A stretch of 64,000 bases of DNA from Flammeovirga sp. OC4 (GTDB lineage Bacteria; Bacteroidota; Bacteroidia; Cytophagales; Flammeovirgaceae). Each line of letters starts with the position of its first letter. Positions within the stretch are counted from its first letter, which is position 1. Shown here one piece after another: positions 8,436 to 16,899 of the stretch. The translations under genes were made by a program, and so were the position numbers. The notes beneath the pieces were generated by a model. It saw only the letters and a program-made list of their open reading frames with translations. It searched no databases and was not told the origin of the DNA. Location: NCBI RefSeq assembly GCF_000812565.1, contig NZ_JTAM01000005.1:62001-126000 (forward strand), read 5' to 3'.

Positions 8436-9575
8436 TTATGCTTTTGCTCCTTTGTACATTTCATATTTGGCTAATCGACATTCAATAGAACCATTATACA
8501 ATTGGATTTTCTTGCTTGGTCTTAAACCTACATATTTTAAGGCTTTCATATTACCACTAAAAATCCAAGCATCGTAACCACTGAAGTCTTGCTTCAACTT
8601 GTCACCCATTTTTTTGTAAAGCTCTTCAATATCTTTACCGATACGCTCACCGTAAGGAGGGTTACAAACTATAATTCCATTTTCACCGATAGGTTTACGG
8701 TCAAAGAAACTATTTTTAGAAATTCGAAGATCTTCGTCTAAACCAGAACGTTCAGCATTGGCATATGAAATATCAATGGCGGCTCTATCAATATCAGAAC
8801 CTACAATAGGTACTTCAATTTCTTTTCTATTTCTTTTGGCCTCTCTGAAGATTTGGTTGAATAATCTTCGATCATAATCCTTCCAATTCATGAAGGCAAA
8901 CTTTCTCTTCAAACCTGGAGGGGTGTTGCTGGCAATCATAGCTGCCTCTACCAACAAAGTACCAGAACCACACATTGGGTCCAAGAATGGTCTCTCACCT
9001 TTCCAACCTGTCAGCATGATCAACCCTGCCGCTAATACCTCATTCAATGGTGCTTGACGTTGCTCAGATCGATAACCTCTGCGGTGTAATGACTCTCCAG
9101 AACTATCTAAAGATAAAATACATTCTCTTTGAGAAACATGGATATGCACCAACACATCAGGAGATTGCACATTGACATTTGGTCTTCTTCTAAATACTTC
9201 AGAGAAATGATCGGCAATGGCATCTTTTACTTTTAAAGCTACATACTTAGAGTGTGTAAAAGTATCTGACCAAACTGTGCTGTCAATCGCAAAAGTACCA
9301 TCAACATCTATGTATTTTGCCCAATTGACCTTTTTTGTTTTCTCATAAAGATCCTCTTCATTCCTTGCTCTAAAGTTTTTGATAGGAAGTAAGATTTTCA
9401 AAGCGGTTCTTACATGTAAATTAGCCTTGTAAAGGATCTCTTTATCTCCCTCAAAAGTCACTGCTCTATTTACCGCTTTTACGTTTCTCGCTCCAATTGC
9501 AAGAAGTTCTTCTTTTAATAATTCTTCCAAGCCAAAAAAGGTCTTGGCTGTCATCTTGAAATCTTGATCTGCCAA
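8436..9575 (-). CDS. THUMP-domain class I SAM-dependent RNA methyltransferase (RlmL N-half type)
   Basis: The protein has an N-terminal THUMP RNA-binding region (about 10-150) with the family opening KTFFGLEELL then ELLAIGARN, and a methyltransferase domain. SAM motif I is DPMCGSGTLLVEAAMIA, and the catalytic NPPY sits in IIVCNPPYGERIG, typical for N2-guanine methylation of 23S rRNA as by the E. coli RlmL N-terminal half. I chose a TTG start at 9575 (379 residues; MADQDFKMTAKT) instead of the ATG at 9611: a promoter -7 box lies at 9601-9608, so the ATG would not be transcribed, and relatives begin just ahead of the KTFFG motif. Single gene with its own terminator. Confidence 0.88.
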   Translation of the reverse strand: MADQDFKMTAKTFFGLEELLKEELLAIGARNVKAVNRAVTFEGDKEILYKANLHVRTALKILLPIKNFRARNEEDLYEKTKKVNWAKYIDVDGTFAIDSTVWSDTFTHSKYVALKVKDAIADHFSEVFRRRPNVNVQSPDVLVHIHVSQRECILSLDSSGESLHRRGYRSEQRQAPLNEVLAAGLIMLTGWKGERPFLDPMCGSGTLLVEAAMIASNTPPGLKRKFAFMNWKDYDRRLFNQIFREAKRNRKEIEVPIVGSDIDRAAIDISYANAERSGLDEDLRISKNSFFDRKPIGENGIIVCNPPYGERIGKDIEELYKKMGDKLKQDFSGYDAWIFSGNMKALKYVGLRPSKKIQLYNGSIECRLAKYEMYKGAKA

Positions 9576-9600
9576 TGTGGTATCTTTTATTATTTTTTTG

Positions 9601-9633
9601 CAAATGTACATAGAAAATTATGGAATCATTCAA
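9601..9633 (-). promoter_or_regulatory. Bacteroidota-type promoter for the THUMP methyltransferase
   Basis: On the minus strand TTG (9633-9631) is followed after 22 nt by TACATTTG (9608-9601), an exact TAnnTTTG -7 element. Transcription would start near 9595, about 20 nt before the TTG start codon. The alternative ATG at 9611-9609 abuts the upstream side of this box. Confidence 0.65.
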
Positions 9634-9673
9634 CTCACATACATTCATTGACAATGGAAGATGATTTTTGATA

Positions 9674-9712
9674 CACAAAAAAGGTCAACTCTAATCGTAT
9701 TAAAGTTGACCT
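9674..9712 (-). terminator. terminator after cmk
   Basis: AGGTCAACT (9682-9690) pairs with AGTTGACCT (9704-9712); on the minus strand a T run follows. It sits 22 nt past the cmk stop codon. Confidence 0.8.
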
Positions 9713-9734
9713 CTTCTCTATAATTTATATAAAA

Positions 9735-10415
9735 CTAAGCGTTGATTTTCTTCGTTGCCAGTTTTAAAATACTTTCTACTTGTTGCTCAATGGTCAATGC
9801 AGATGTATCTACTACAATAGCGTCATCCGCTTTTTTCAGAGGGCTTTCCTTTCTTGTTGAATCCAAATTATCTCTATTTCGGATATCTGCTTCTACGTCT
9901 TCAAGGTTAGTTGCCACACCTTTGGCTTCCATTTCCTTTAATCGGCGCTTTGCTCTTACTGTCACATCAGCGGTCATGAATACTTTCAATTCAGCCTCAG
10001 GGAAAACAACGGTACCAATATCTCTTCCATCCATTACAATACCTTTCTCTTCTCCCATTTTTTGCTGCTCTGCTACATTAAATACACGTACAGCTTTAAT
10101 GCTTGCCACATCACTCACCCTACTTGTAATGTCCATATTACGGATAAATGGCTCAACATTGACACCATTTACATGGATTTCTCCAATTCCTCTTTCAGGG
10201 TTAAGTACAAACTTCAACGAAATTGCCTCTAAAGCCTTGTCCACTTCTGTTGGATCAGAAAAGTCAACCTCATTTGAAAGAAAATGATACGTTACGGCTC
10301 TGTACATAGCCCCTGTATCAATAAATATATAATCTAAAGCTTTTGCAACTGCTTTAGCGGTAGTACTTTTTCCACAACCTGCATGCCCATCCAAGGCGAT
10401 TATGATTTTCTTCAT
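9735..10415 (-). CDS. cmk: cytidylate kinase
   Basis: At 226 residues this matches (d)CMP kinase, which phosphorylates CMP and dCMP with ATP in pyrimidine nucleotide metabolism. The P-loop GHAGCGKS lies at residues 8-15, followed by FIDTGAMYRAVT, the CMP-binding signature. DGRDIGTVVFPEAELKVF in the middle and a run of Arg residues in the LID region (RAKRR) complete the family pattern. A short hairpin (CTACCT/AGGTAG, 10438-10454) lies in its 5' leader. It appears monocistronic: terminators lie both downstream and between it and the upstream permease gene. Confidence 0.95.
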   Translation of the reverse strand: MKKIIIALDGHAGCGKSTTAKAVAKALDYIFIDTGAMYRAVTYHFLSNEVDFSDPTEVDKALEAISLKFVLNPERGIGEIHVNGVNVEPFIRNMDITSRVSDVASIKAVRVFNVAEQQKMGEEKGIVMDGRDIGTVVFPEAELKVFMTADVTVRAKRRLKEMEAKGVATNLEDVEADIRNRDNLDSTRKESPLKKADDAIVVDTSALTIEQQVESILKLATKKINA

Positions 10416-10506
10416 TTCTTAAGATCTTCATTCTTTGCTACCTTACTGAGGTAGTCTACAATAATCGCTTTACACTATAAAACGTAAAGCATACGAATAT
10501 AAAAAG

Positions 10507-10541
10507 AAAACCCTATGTATTCTAAAAACACATAGGGTTTT
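10507..10541. terminator. terminator after the LptF/LptG-type permease gene
   Basis: AAAACCCTATGT pairs perfectly with ACATAGGGTTTT (12 bp, 11-base loop), with A/T runs on both sides; it lies 22 nt past the permease stop on the minus strand. Confidence 0.85.
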
Positions 10542-10563
10542 TGGTATTTTAAACTGACGAATA

Positions 10564-11970
10564 CTACTTCTTTTTGAAAAGACTTTTCAGTAGTACACCA
10601 TAGTAATCTGTATCAAATAATTTAGCATCGTTCTTCGCTTGGAAAGTAAAGAACATACCCATCACAAATAAGAAGATATTGGACAACCAAGCACCTAATA
10701 CTGGATCAATCACAAGCTCTTTTGCCATTTTCTCACCAGTAATTGTAATGATATAATACACTACAAAGAAGAATACAGAAACAAGAACTGGTACACCTAA
10801 ACCACCTTTCTTGATAATTGCCCCTAATGGTGCACCGATAAGGAACATCATTAAAATAGCAATTGCTGTAGATATTTTCTTCTGTACATCTAAAGTATAA
10901 CGTACTTCTTCTCTCATCTGATTCTTATTTCTAGAAGCATTTGATTTTAATACGTTATAGAAACTTGAAGCACTATTATAAGCTGAAGAATAAATTCTCA
11001 ATTGATTCTCTGTTTTTTCAGGATCAAACTTCTTCGTTGTTACTTTCTCAGTATCATGCTCTTTTTTATTTGAAGTATAGCGGTAGTAGAATTGAGTATT
11101 GCCATTTTTCACTAGCATATTACTATAGTTCGCCATTGCTAAATTCAATGAATCTTGCTCTTCCAATAATTGAGTACGATTTTTCATTAAATTATGCCCC
11201 ATGAAAAGATCTTCTTTTGTTTCATTCATAGCATATGATGCCATGCTGAAATAAAATATTGAAGAATCAAATTCAGAGTGAACATATTGAACATCAGACT
11301 TACTCTTTTTATCTTCTACCTCACTGTAAGCATTACCTTCAAATAAAGTAAGCATCATAAAAGTATCATCATTGATCAATTGCATTTTACCATGGTTGGC
11401 CAAGATTACTTCTTTGTTACCTCTGTGCCCCTCATGCTTGTAGATGATCACATCATGAATTCCTTCACCGTCTTCGTCTTTTTTAGCCACTTTGATACTA
11501 TAACCATCTAATCCATCATAGAAAGCTCCTTCTTTCAAATTGATTGTTGGTTTAGTTTGTTTGATATCATAAAGTAAACTATACGCTTTCAAGTTGGCAT
11601 GTGGTACTACTGTATCGTTATAGACCAATTGAACTAAAACTACAACTACTGTAAATAGAAAAACTGGACGTAAAATTCTTAATAGAGAAATACCTGCACC
11701 TTTGATGGCTGTTAATTCAGAATGTTGACCTAAACTACCATAAGTCATCAGTGTAGCAAGTAATACAGCTAATGGAAGGGATACTGGTACTAAAGCTAGT
11801 GCAAACCAGAAAAACAATTCCAAATAAACATCATAACCCAAGTCTTTTCCTAAGAAATAGACAAACTTGGAAATCATGTATTGAGACCAAAAAATAAATA
11901 GTACAATTGACGATGTTAACGCAAATGGACCTATGTATGCTTTTAATAATAGCTTATCTAGCTTCTTCAT
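10564..11970 (-). CDS. LptF/LptG family LPS export permease (YjgP/YjgQ)
   Basis: The 468-residue inner-membrane protein has the LptF/LptG layout. Three N-terminal membrane segments (about 12-34, 52-80, 98-122) come first, then a large periplasmic beta-rich domain (about 125-350), then three C-terminal segments (about 365-435). The family region with PLAVLLATLMTYGSLGQHSELTAIKGAG corresponds to the coupling helix that contacts the LptB ATPase. In the Lpt system two such permeases and LptB extract lipopolysaccharide from the inner membrane. The second permease and LptB are not in this window. Compared with E. coli it is about 100 residues longer, mostly in the periplasmic domain, which is common in Bacteroidota. 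Confidence 0.88.
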   Translation of the reverse strand: MKKLDKLLLKAYIGPFALTSSIVLFIFWSQYMISKFVYFLGKDLGYDVYLELFFWFALALVPVSLPLAVLLATLMTYGSLGQHSELTAIKGAGISLLRILRPVFLFTVVVVLVQLVYNDTVVPHANLKAYSLLYDIKQTKPTINLKEGAFYDGLDGYSIKVAKKDEDGEGIHDVIIYKHEGHRGNKEVILANHGKMQLINDDTFMMLTLFEGNAYSEVEDKKSKSDVQYVHSEFDSSIFYFSMASYAMNETKEDLFMGHNLMKNRTQLLEEQDSLNLAMANYSNMLVKNGNTQFYYRYTSNKKEHDTEKVTTKKFDPEKTENQLRIYSSAYNSASSFYNVLKSNASRNKNQMREEVRYTLDVQKKISTAIAILMMFLIGAPLGAIIKKGGLGVPVLVSVFFFVVYYIITITGEKMAKELVIDPVLGAWLSNIFLFVMGMFFTFQAKNDAKLFDTDYYGVLLKSLFKKK

Positions 11971-12021
11971 ACTTTATAGTGTGATTTTACTATACCCACA
12001 AATAATTTTCCATGAGTAACG

Positions 12022-12029
12022 CAAATCTA
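12022..12029 (-). promoter_or_regulatory. candidate -7 box for the permease gene
   Basis: The minus strand reads TAGATTTG, an exact TAnnTTTG element, about 50 nt before the permease start. I find no TTG at the proper distance upstream, so this is a half match only. Confidence 0.35.
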
Positions 12030-12119
12030 AAAAACTGCTTTTTATTTTAAATACACTTTTTGGATGTAAAGCAAGTTTTTTAAAACTTTAACAACCTTTT
12101 AGAATTAATTTATGGGAGT

Positions 12120-12674
12120 TTAATCCATATATTCTTCTACTGCAGATTCTATAGCAGACATTTTACTCGGAGAATATTTTCCATATGTAATATGTAATAT
12201 TTTTCCTTCAGGAGATAAAATGTAAAAATAGGGATCTTCTTTATCTCCTAATTTCAATTTCTTTTTATGTTGTTTTACCTCTCCCATCACAATCGCAATA
12301 TTGGGTTGTAATTTCTTATCAATTTTCTTCTTCATTGAACCCTTGATCGACTTTTCTGCAGTTTTAGCAATACCTCTCGCCAACGCCACAAAATACATAT
12401 TTACATCATAAGAAGTTGAACCAAAAAGATCTGATTTTGGTGGGTTGATAAATACATCGTAGATCGGTTGCATCCAAGTTTCTAAGTTGGCTTGCGATTT
12501 CTTTGAATAAGATACCCCTATTAATGTCACCTTTCCTTTGCCGGCCGAAGGTAATGTAATCGTCTTATCTGTCAACGTTTCAGCTTGCATTGTTGGAAAT
12601 TGCTGACCTTTTTGAGCAAAAGTTGAAAGGGCAAACAATAAGAATACACCAGTTAGTGTCAGTACTTTTTTCAT
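12120..12674 (-). CDS. secreted ATP10-like thioredoxin-fold protein
   Basis: The 184-residue product starts with a signal peptide (MKKVLTLTG, hydrophobic core, ending FAQ). The mature part reads FPTMQAETL, then KVTLIGVSYSKKSQANLETWMQP, and later YFYILSPEGKILHITYGKYS. This order resembles the ATP10 / thioredoxin-like family, in which mitochondrial members help assemble ATP synthase. The CxxC of true thioredoxins is absent (SYSKKSQ replaces it), so redox activity is unlikely. It starts 5 nt after the stop of the AddA-like helicase, so co-transcription is nearly certain, but a functional link is not obvious. Confidence 0.65.
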   Translation of the reverse strand: MKKVLTLTGVFLLFALSTFAQKGQQFPTMQAETLTDKTITLPSAGKGKVTLIGVSYSKKSQANLETWMQPIYDVFINPPKSDLFGSTSYDVNMYFVALARGIAKTAEKSIKGSMKKKIDKKLQPNIAIVMGEVKQHKKKLKLGDKEDPYFYILSPEGKILHITYGKYSPSKMSAIESAVEEYMD

Positions 12675-12679
12675 TGTTA

Positions 12680-15600
12680 TTAAAGAGTTACGTTTTTGAT
12701 ATATAAGTTTTCTGTATATACTAATTTAAGTGTGATGGACGTATATCCCATCTTCTGTAATTCCGTACCATATCTTTGAATTTGTCGTTCGTGATCCTTT
12801 TCATAAGAACCCGTTTTATAATCCAGAATAACAGCTTCTTGCCCTCTTATCAACAAACGGTCTGGACGGTCTACCGTCACTTGTTGCATTTCAAAGCGGG
12901 AAGGGGTTACTATTTCTGATTCATTTAAAACTTCATAACCCGATTTTTCATCAAAATAGGTTTCTAATTCTGGATGATGCACCACGTCAAATAATTTTTG
13001 GATATAGTCTCCTTTTTCGGTGGATGAGATAAAACCGTTTACCTCCAAATTTCGGACCGCATCATGCACATCGTCCTTATATTTTATCTTTTCAAAAGCC
13101 TTATGAACTAATATACCACTTTCTTGCGCCTCAAGAATGTCTAAGAAAGATACCTCTTGTTCACCTTGTTCGTAAGTACCGCTTTTTAGTTTTAATTGAT
13201 CGGTATTATCGGTATGAATAATATCATTGATCTGCTTATCAATTTCTTCTTCCTCCACTCCTTTTCCTTCAGTGATACCTTCATAGAATTGAAATTCATT
13301 GAACAAGACATCATCAATTTCATCAGTTGGAAGTTCTGTCGGGTTGTTCTTTTTGATATAATTTAAAATAGGAACAGAAACGGTGTCTTTGGTTTCATAT
13401 TTCTCTCCTTTCTTATTGACTTTTGCTTCTTCTGTACAAATGATATGCAAGTACTTTTCTGCTCTGGTCGTTGCTACATAGAGCATATTAATCGCATCAA
13501 TGTACGTATCATTACACTCTTCATGATATTCTTCCTCAAAAGGGGTTCCCTCCAATTTAGAATTAACACTGAGCTGAACTGCATTGAGCTCCGGAATAAT
13601 ATCGTTATTTTCCCAATCAAACCATTTACTTTCTCCTTTCTTCGGAATCGTCGACCAATCTGCGAAAGGTAAAATCACCACTGGAAATTCCAGACCTTTT
13701 GATTTATGAATGGATAAAATTCTAACAGCATTGGTGTTTTCTGGTGTAGAAATCGAAAGCATAGATTTTTTCATTTCCCATTTCTGCAAAAACTCCTGAG
13801 CACTGTTGCCATTCTTTTCGGAATGCTCCAAAATAAAATCCAGGAACTTCACCTGATAGGATTGCTCTGTTACTCTTTGATTCAATTGGAATGTTCTGAT
13901 CAATAACTCTATTAAATCATAAAGCGATTTTCGACGTAAATTTGAAATCGAGAGATGCACTCCAAATTCACTTTCAAGGAACAACTCAAACTGTTTATGG
14001 CTTTCACACTGCTCAACTTTGTCTCCTAACCGGATATATTCATCTCCTTTTACCGTTTGAGGTTCTGCATTGACGGTCTTCCATCTTTCATTTTTGATAT
14101 CTTGAAAATGCCCCATTAAAAAGCGAGCAATATTCATAAACAGAATTTTATCTGCTCGTGTCACCAAAAGGCGGATCATTTGCACCAAAAACTGAACGCT
14201 TGGAGCACTATTCACCAATAAGGATTCACTTGAAATCACCTCCAAACCTTCTTTTACCAATTTTTCAGCGATCTGAGAGCCGTCTTTATTAAATCGCACT
14301 AAAATGGCAATGTCTTTCAATTGAAATTTATTCTCAGACACCAACGTCGTGATGGTATTGACAATTTTCTCCAAGTTAGGCTCTAATACGGTATCCTTCG
14401 CACCTACTTTTTGGCAAACAGAGACCCTTACCTGACCTCCTTTATTTTTATTGCTTTTCTGGTAAACATCTTGATAAAACTTTGACAATAATTCATTCTT
14501 GTAAGCTTCATCGATATGCTTGTACAAAGAGTTATTGAAGTCGATCACATTCTCGTAACTTCTCCAATTGGTATCTAAGTTCTGAGGATCAGCACTTGCA
14601 GAAAGCGTATATTCTTCCTCTTCCAAAGCGGTTCCTTTAGCTGTAGGCAGTGATGGTAATGCCACCAACATTTCCGGCTTTCCACCCCTCCATCTATAAA
14701 TAGACTGTTTCGCATCTCCTACTACTAAACATTCTCCTTGATACATCGACAACGCATGAGCTACCAATGGAATCAAGTTATGCCACTGCGTCTTGGAGGT
14801 ATCTTGAAATTCATCAATCAAAATATGTCTGTATCTCTCACCCAAACGCTCATATAAATAAGGTACCGGCGAGCTTTCTACAATCTTATTGATATTCTCT
14901 CCAATCTCAGAAATGTGGACCACACCTTGCTCTTCTTTCAGCGCTCCCATTTCCTCTTTAAGCACTTCGGCTGTAATGATCAAATAGATTTTATCATACA
15001 CATTTTTGATCAACGTTGCCTTTTGTACTAACGCCAACAGGTCTTGTATTCTATTTTGATAAATAGGCAAAGCAAGATCAAACTGAGCAGGACTTTTCTT
15101 GTAATTGGCCTTCGTTGTCAATACACTTCCATCTGTTCCGTCAAAAACTTTCTGAGCAGTGGTATTGGGCGTCACATCATTATCGCCAATTTTGCCTTCA
15201 AACTTCCCTGCGTAACTCGCCACAAACCTAGCTAGACTTTCCAAAGGTACTCCCACGGCAGACATCTCTTCTTTGAAGTCTTCTAGTTTTATATCTTTTT
15301 CCTGCTGAAGATCTTCATAAATTACCTTTCGAAGTTTCTTGGCCAACTGAGTATAATCCTCAATACTCATTTTATTGTTGGTAGTCGGGTTGACCCCTAG
15401 TTTCTCAATAATCTTCCGTTGGTCCTCATCAAACAATACTCTACCAAACTGTTTGATTTGAGGCAAAATATTCCAACTTGTCCCCTCTTCCGCTTTCTTG
15501 ATCGAAAATACTTCTAAAGCTTCCGTCAGTTTCTCATGTTCTTGCTGACCTAGTTTATCCATCAAAATATAAGTGGCATCTTCGATCAATTCATCACCAT

Positions 15601-16039
15601 TCAAAACCAGTTCATAATTGAATGGGAAATTAAGATCTCTCTTAAAGGCTTGAGCAATTTTCTGACTAAACGCATCAATTGTACTTACCGAAAAGTTAGA
15701 ATAACCATGAAGAATCCTTTGATGAACAATCTTCGAACGGCTATAGATCCTATTCAGCACTATGTTTTCGTCCATTCCTTTATAATCTTTCACAATGGCA
15801 TCCAACATCCCTTCCGTACTTGGGTCGGGCTTTTGAGAAAACGTTTTTAATTGCTCTAGAATCCTATCCTTCATCTCTGAAGTGGCCAAGTTGGTAAAAG
15901 TCACGGCCAAAACATGCTGATAGTAATTGGGATTGAACTCTTCATCAAAAAGTTGAATCTGAAGAACAATTTTGATATATTCTTTTGCCAGCGTAAAAGT
16001 TTTTCCAGCTCCCGCTGAAGATCTATATATTTTGAACAT
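12680..16039 (-). CDS. AddA/RecB-like UvrD helicase with C-terminal PD-(D/E)xK nuclease
   Basis: This 1119-residue protein is a superfamily 1A helicase fused to a nuclease. Motif I (SSAGAGKTFTL) opens the protein, motif II is LIDEFQDTS, and GDAKQSIYRWRGG and VRILSIHKSKGLEFPVVILP are motifs III and V. Motif VI is MLYVATTRAEKYL. The C-terminal nuclease shows DRLLIRG, VILDYKTGSYE and a Q-x2-RY tail, the RecB/AddA nuclease pattern. Such enzymes resect double-strand breaks with an AddB-type partner. No AddB is present in the window, so it must lie elsewhere or the protein works alone. It sits between a LytTR regulator (36 nt upstream) and an ATP10-like gene (5 nt downstream). Confidence 0.88.
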   Translation of the reverse strand: MFKIYRSSAGAGKTFTLAKEYIKIVLQIQLFDEEFNPNYYQHVLAVTFTNLATSEMKDRILEQLKTFSQKPDPSTEGMLDAIVKDYKGMDENIVLNRIYSRSKIVHQRILHGYSNFSVSTIDAFSQKIAQAFKRDLNFPFNYELVLNGDELIEDATYILMDKLGQQEHEKLTEALEVFSIKKAEEGTSWNILPQIKQFGRVLFDEDQRKIIEKLGVNPTTNNKMSIEDYTQLAKKLRKVIYEDLQQEKDIKLEDFKEEMSAVGVPLESLARFVASYAGKFEGKIGDNDVTPNTTAQKVFDGTDGSVLTTKANYKKSPAQFDLALPIYQNRIQDLLALVQKATLIKNVYDKIYLIITAEVLKEEMGALKEEQGVVHISEIGENINKIVESSPVPYLYERLGERYRHILIDEFQDTSKTQWHNLIPLVAHALSMYQGECLVVGDAKQSIYRWRGGKPEMLVALPSLPTAKGTALEEEEYTLSASADPQNLDTNWRSYENVIDFNNSLYKHIDEAYKNELLSKFYQDVYQKSNKNKGGQVRVSVCQKVGAKDTVLEPNLEKIVNTITTLVSENKFQLKDIAILVRFNKDGSQIAEKLVKEGLEVISSESLLVNSAPSVQFLVQMIRLLVTRADKILFMNIARFLMGHFQDIKNERWKTVNAEPQTVKGDEYIRLGDKVEQCESHKQFELFLESEFGVHLSISNLRRKSLYDLIELLIRTFQLNQRVTEQSYQVKFLDFILEHSEKNGNSAQEFLQKWEMKKSMLSISTPENTNAVRILSIHKSKGLEFPVVILPFADWSTIPKKGESKWFDWENNDIIPELNAVQLSVNSKLEGTPFEEEYHEECNDTYIDAINMLYVATTRAEKYLHIICTEEAKVNKKGEKYETKDTVSVPILNYIKKNNPTELPTDEIDDVLFNEFQFYEGITEGKGVEEEEIDKQINDIIHTDNTDQLKLKSGTYEQGEQEVSFLDILEAQESGILVHKAFEKIKYKDDVHDAVRNLEVNGFISSTEKGDYIQKLFDVVHHPELETYFDEKSGYEVLNESEIVTPSRFEMQQVTVDRPDRLLIRGQEAVILDYKTGSYEKDHERQIQRYGTELQKMGYTSITLKLVYTENLYIKNVTL

Positions 16040-16075
16040 TAATTCTAGATTTTGAAAGTTATTAGAAGGCTTAGT

Positions 16076-16783
16076 TTACCAGTTGAGTTTTTCTTTAACA
16101 GTATCTCTATACGTTTTTCCAATTGGAATTTCCTCTTTATCAATCCAAAGTGCATGTCGCTCAAAAGCGGTCACATGATTTAGGTTGACAATGTACGAGC
16201 GATGCACTCTCATAAAATTATATTGTGCTAACTCTTTTTCAAGTTTAGTAAGTGAATGAAGAGAAATAATTCGCTGTTGGTTTTCTATAAAATAAGAGAC
16301 ATATTCCTTTAAACCTTCAATATATAATATGCTCGAAGGCTCTACTTTATATATTTTCTGATCCCCTTTTATATAAAGTACCTCTTCCGCTTCTTTTTTA
16401 TCTGAAGGTGTATTTTTAGCCTCCACTTTTTCAATGGCCTTATTGACTGCCTTTACAAAACGATCAAACCCAAACGGCTTAAGCAAATAATCCACTGCAT
16501 CTAATTCATAAGAAGTGACAGCATATTCGGCATAAGCGGTTGTGAAGATCACGGCAGGTTGTTGAGCAATCGTTTTTAAAAAATCGACACCGTTTAATTC
16601 AGGCATTTGTATATCAAGAAAAAGGATATCTACATTGCCTTCTCTTAAATAATTCATGGCTTCCAAAGGGGATTTACAACTGCCTACGACTTCTAAATGG
16701 GGGATTTTTTCAATATAGGCTGATAATAAGGTTCTTGCGAGTTGTTCATCGTCTACAATTAAACAATTATATCTCCTTTGCAT
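16076..16783 (-). CDS. LytTR-family response regulator
   Basis: Residues 1-120 are a receiver domain: acidic pair after CLIVDDE (Asp11, Asp12), phospho-acceptor Asp57 in LFLDIQMPELNG, the TTAYAEYA threonine motif, and DYLLKPF with the conserved lysine. Residues about 135-235 form a LytTR DNA-binding domain (ILYIEGLKEYV, FMRVHRSYIVN, IPIGKTYRD). In Bacteroidota such regulators usually pair with a LytS/YehU-type membrane kinase (His_kinase domain), and none is adjacent. It lies 36 nt upstream of the AddA-like gene and may share its transcript. Confidence 0.93.
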   Translation of the reverse strand: MQRRYNCLIVDDEQLARTLLSAYIEKIPHLEVVGSCKSPLEAMNYLREGNVDILFLDIQMPELNGVDFLKTIAQQPAVIFTTAYAEYAVTSYELDAVDYLLKPFGFDRFVKAVNKAIEKVEAKNTPSDKKEAEEVLYIKGDQKIYKVEPSSILYIEGLKEYVSYFIENQQRIISLHSLTKLEKELAQYNFMRVHRSYIVNLNHVTAFERHALWIDKEEIPIGKTYRDTVKEKLNW

Positions 16784-16869
16784 TTTTCGTCAATTAATTT
16801 AATACTCCTAGTTGCGTTACAAGTTCTATATTTTCGTTGCAAATACTACTATCCTTTCCCATGAATTAT

Positions 16870-16877
16870 TAGATTTG
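16870..16877 (+). promoter_or_regulatory. candidate -7 box for the M48 peptidase gene
   Basis: TAGATTTG matches TAnnTTTG exactly, 22 nt before the start codon; the upstream TTG element is not at the expected spacing. Confidence 0.4.
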
Positions 16878-16899
16878 TAAGAATTTTTTTAACACAATC

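Noticed and set aside
9742-10287. 181-codon plus-strand ORF over cmk
   Set aside because: It is the antisense shadow of a clear cytidylate kinase and its translation is Ser/Thr/Ile-rich noise without a domain.
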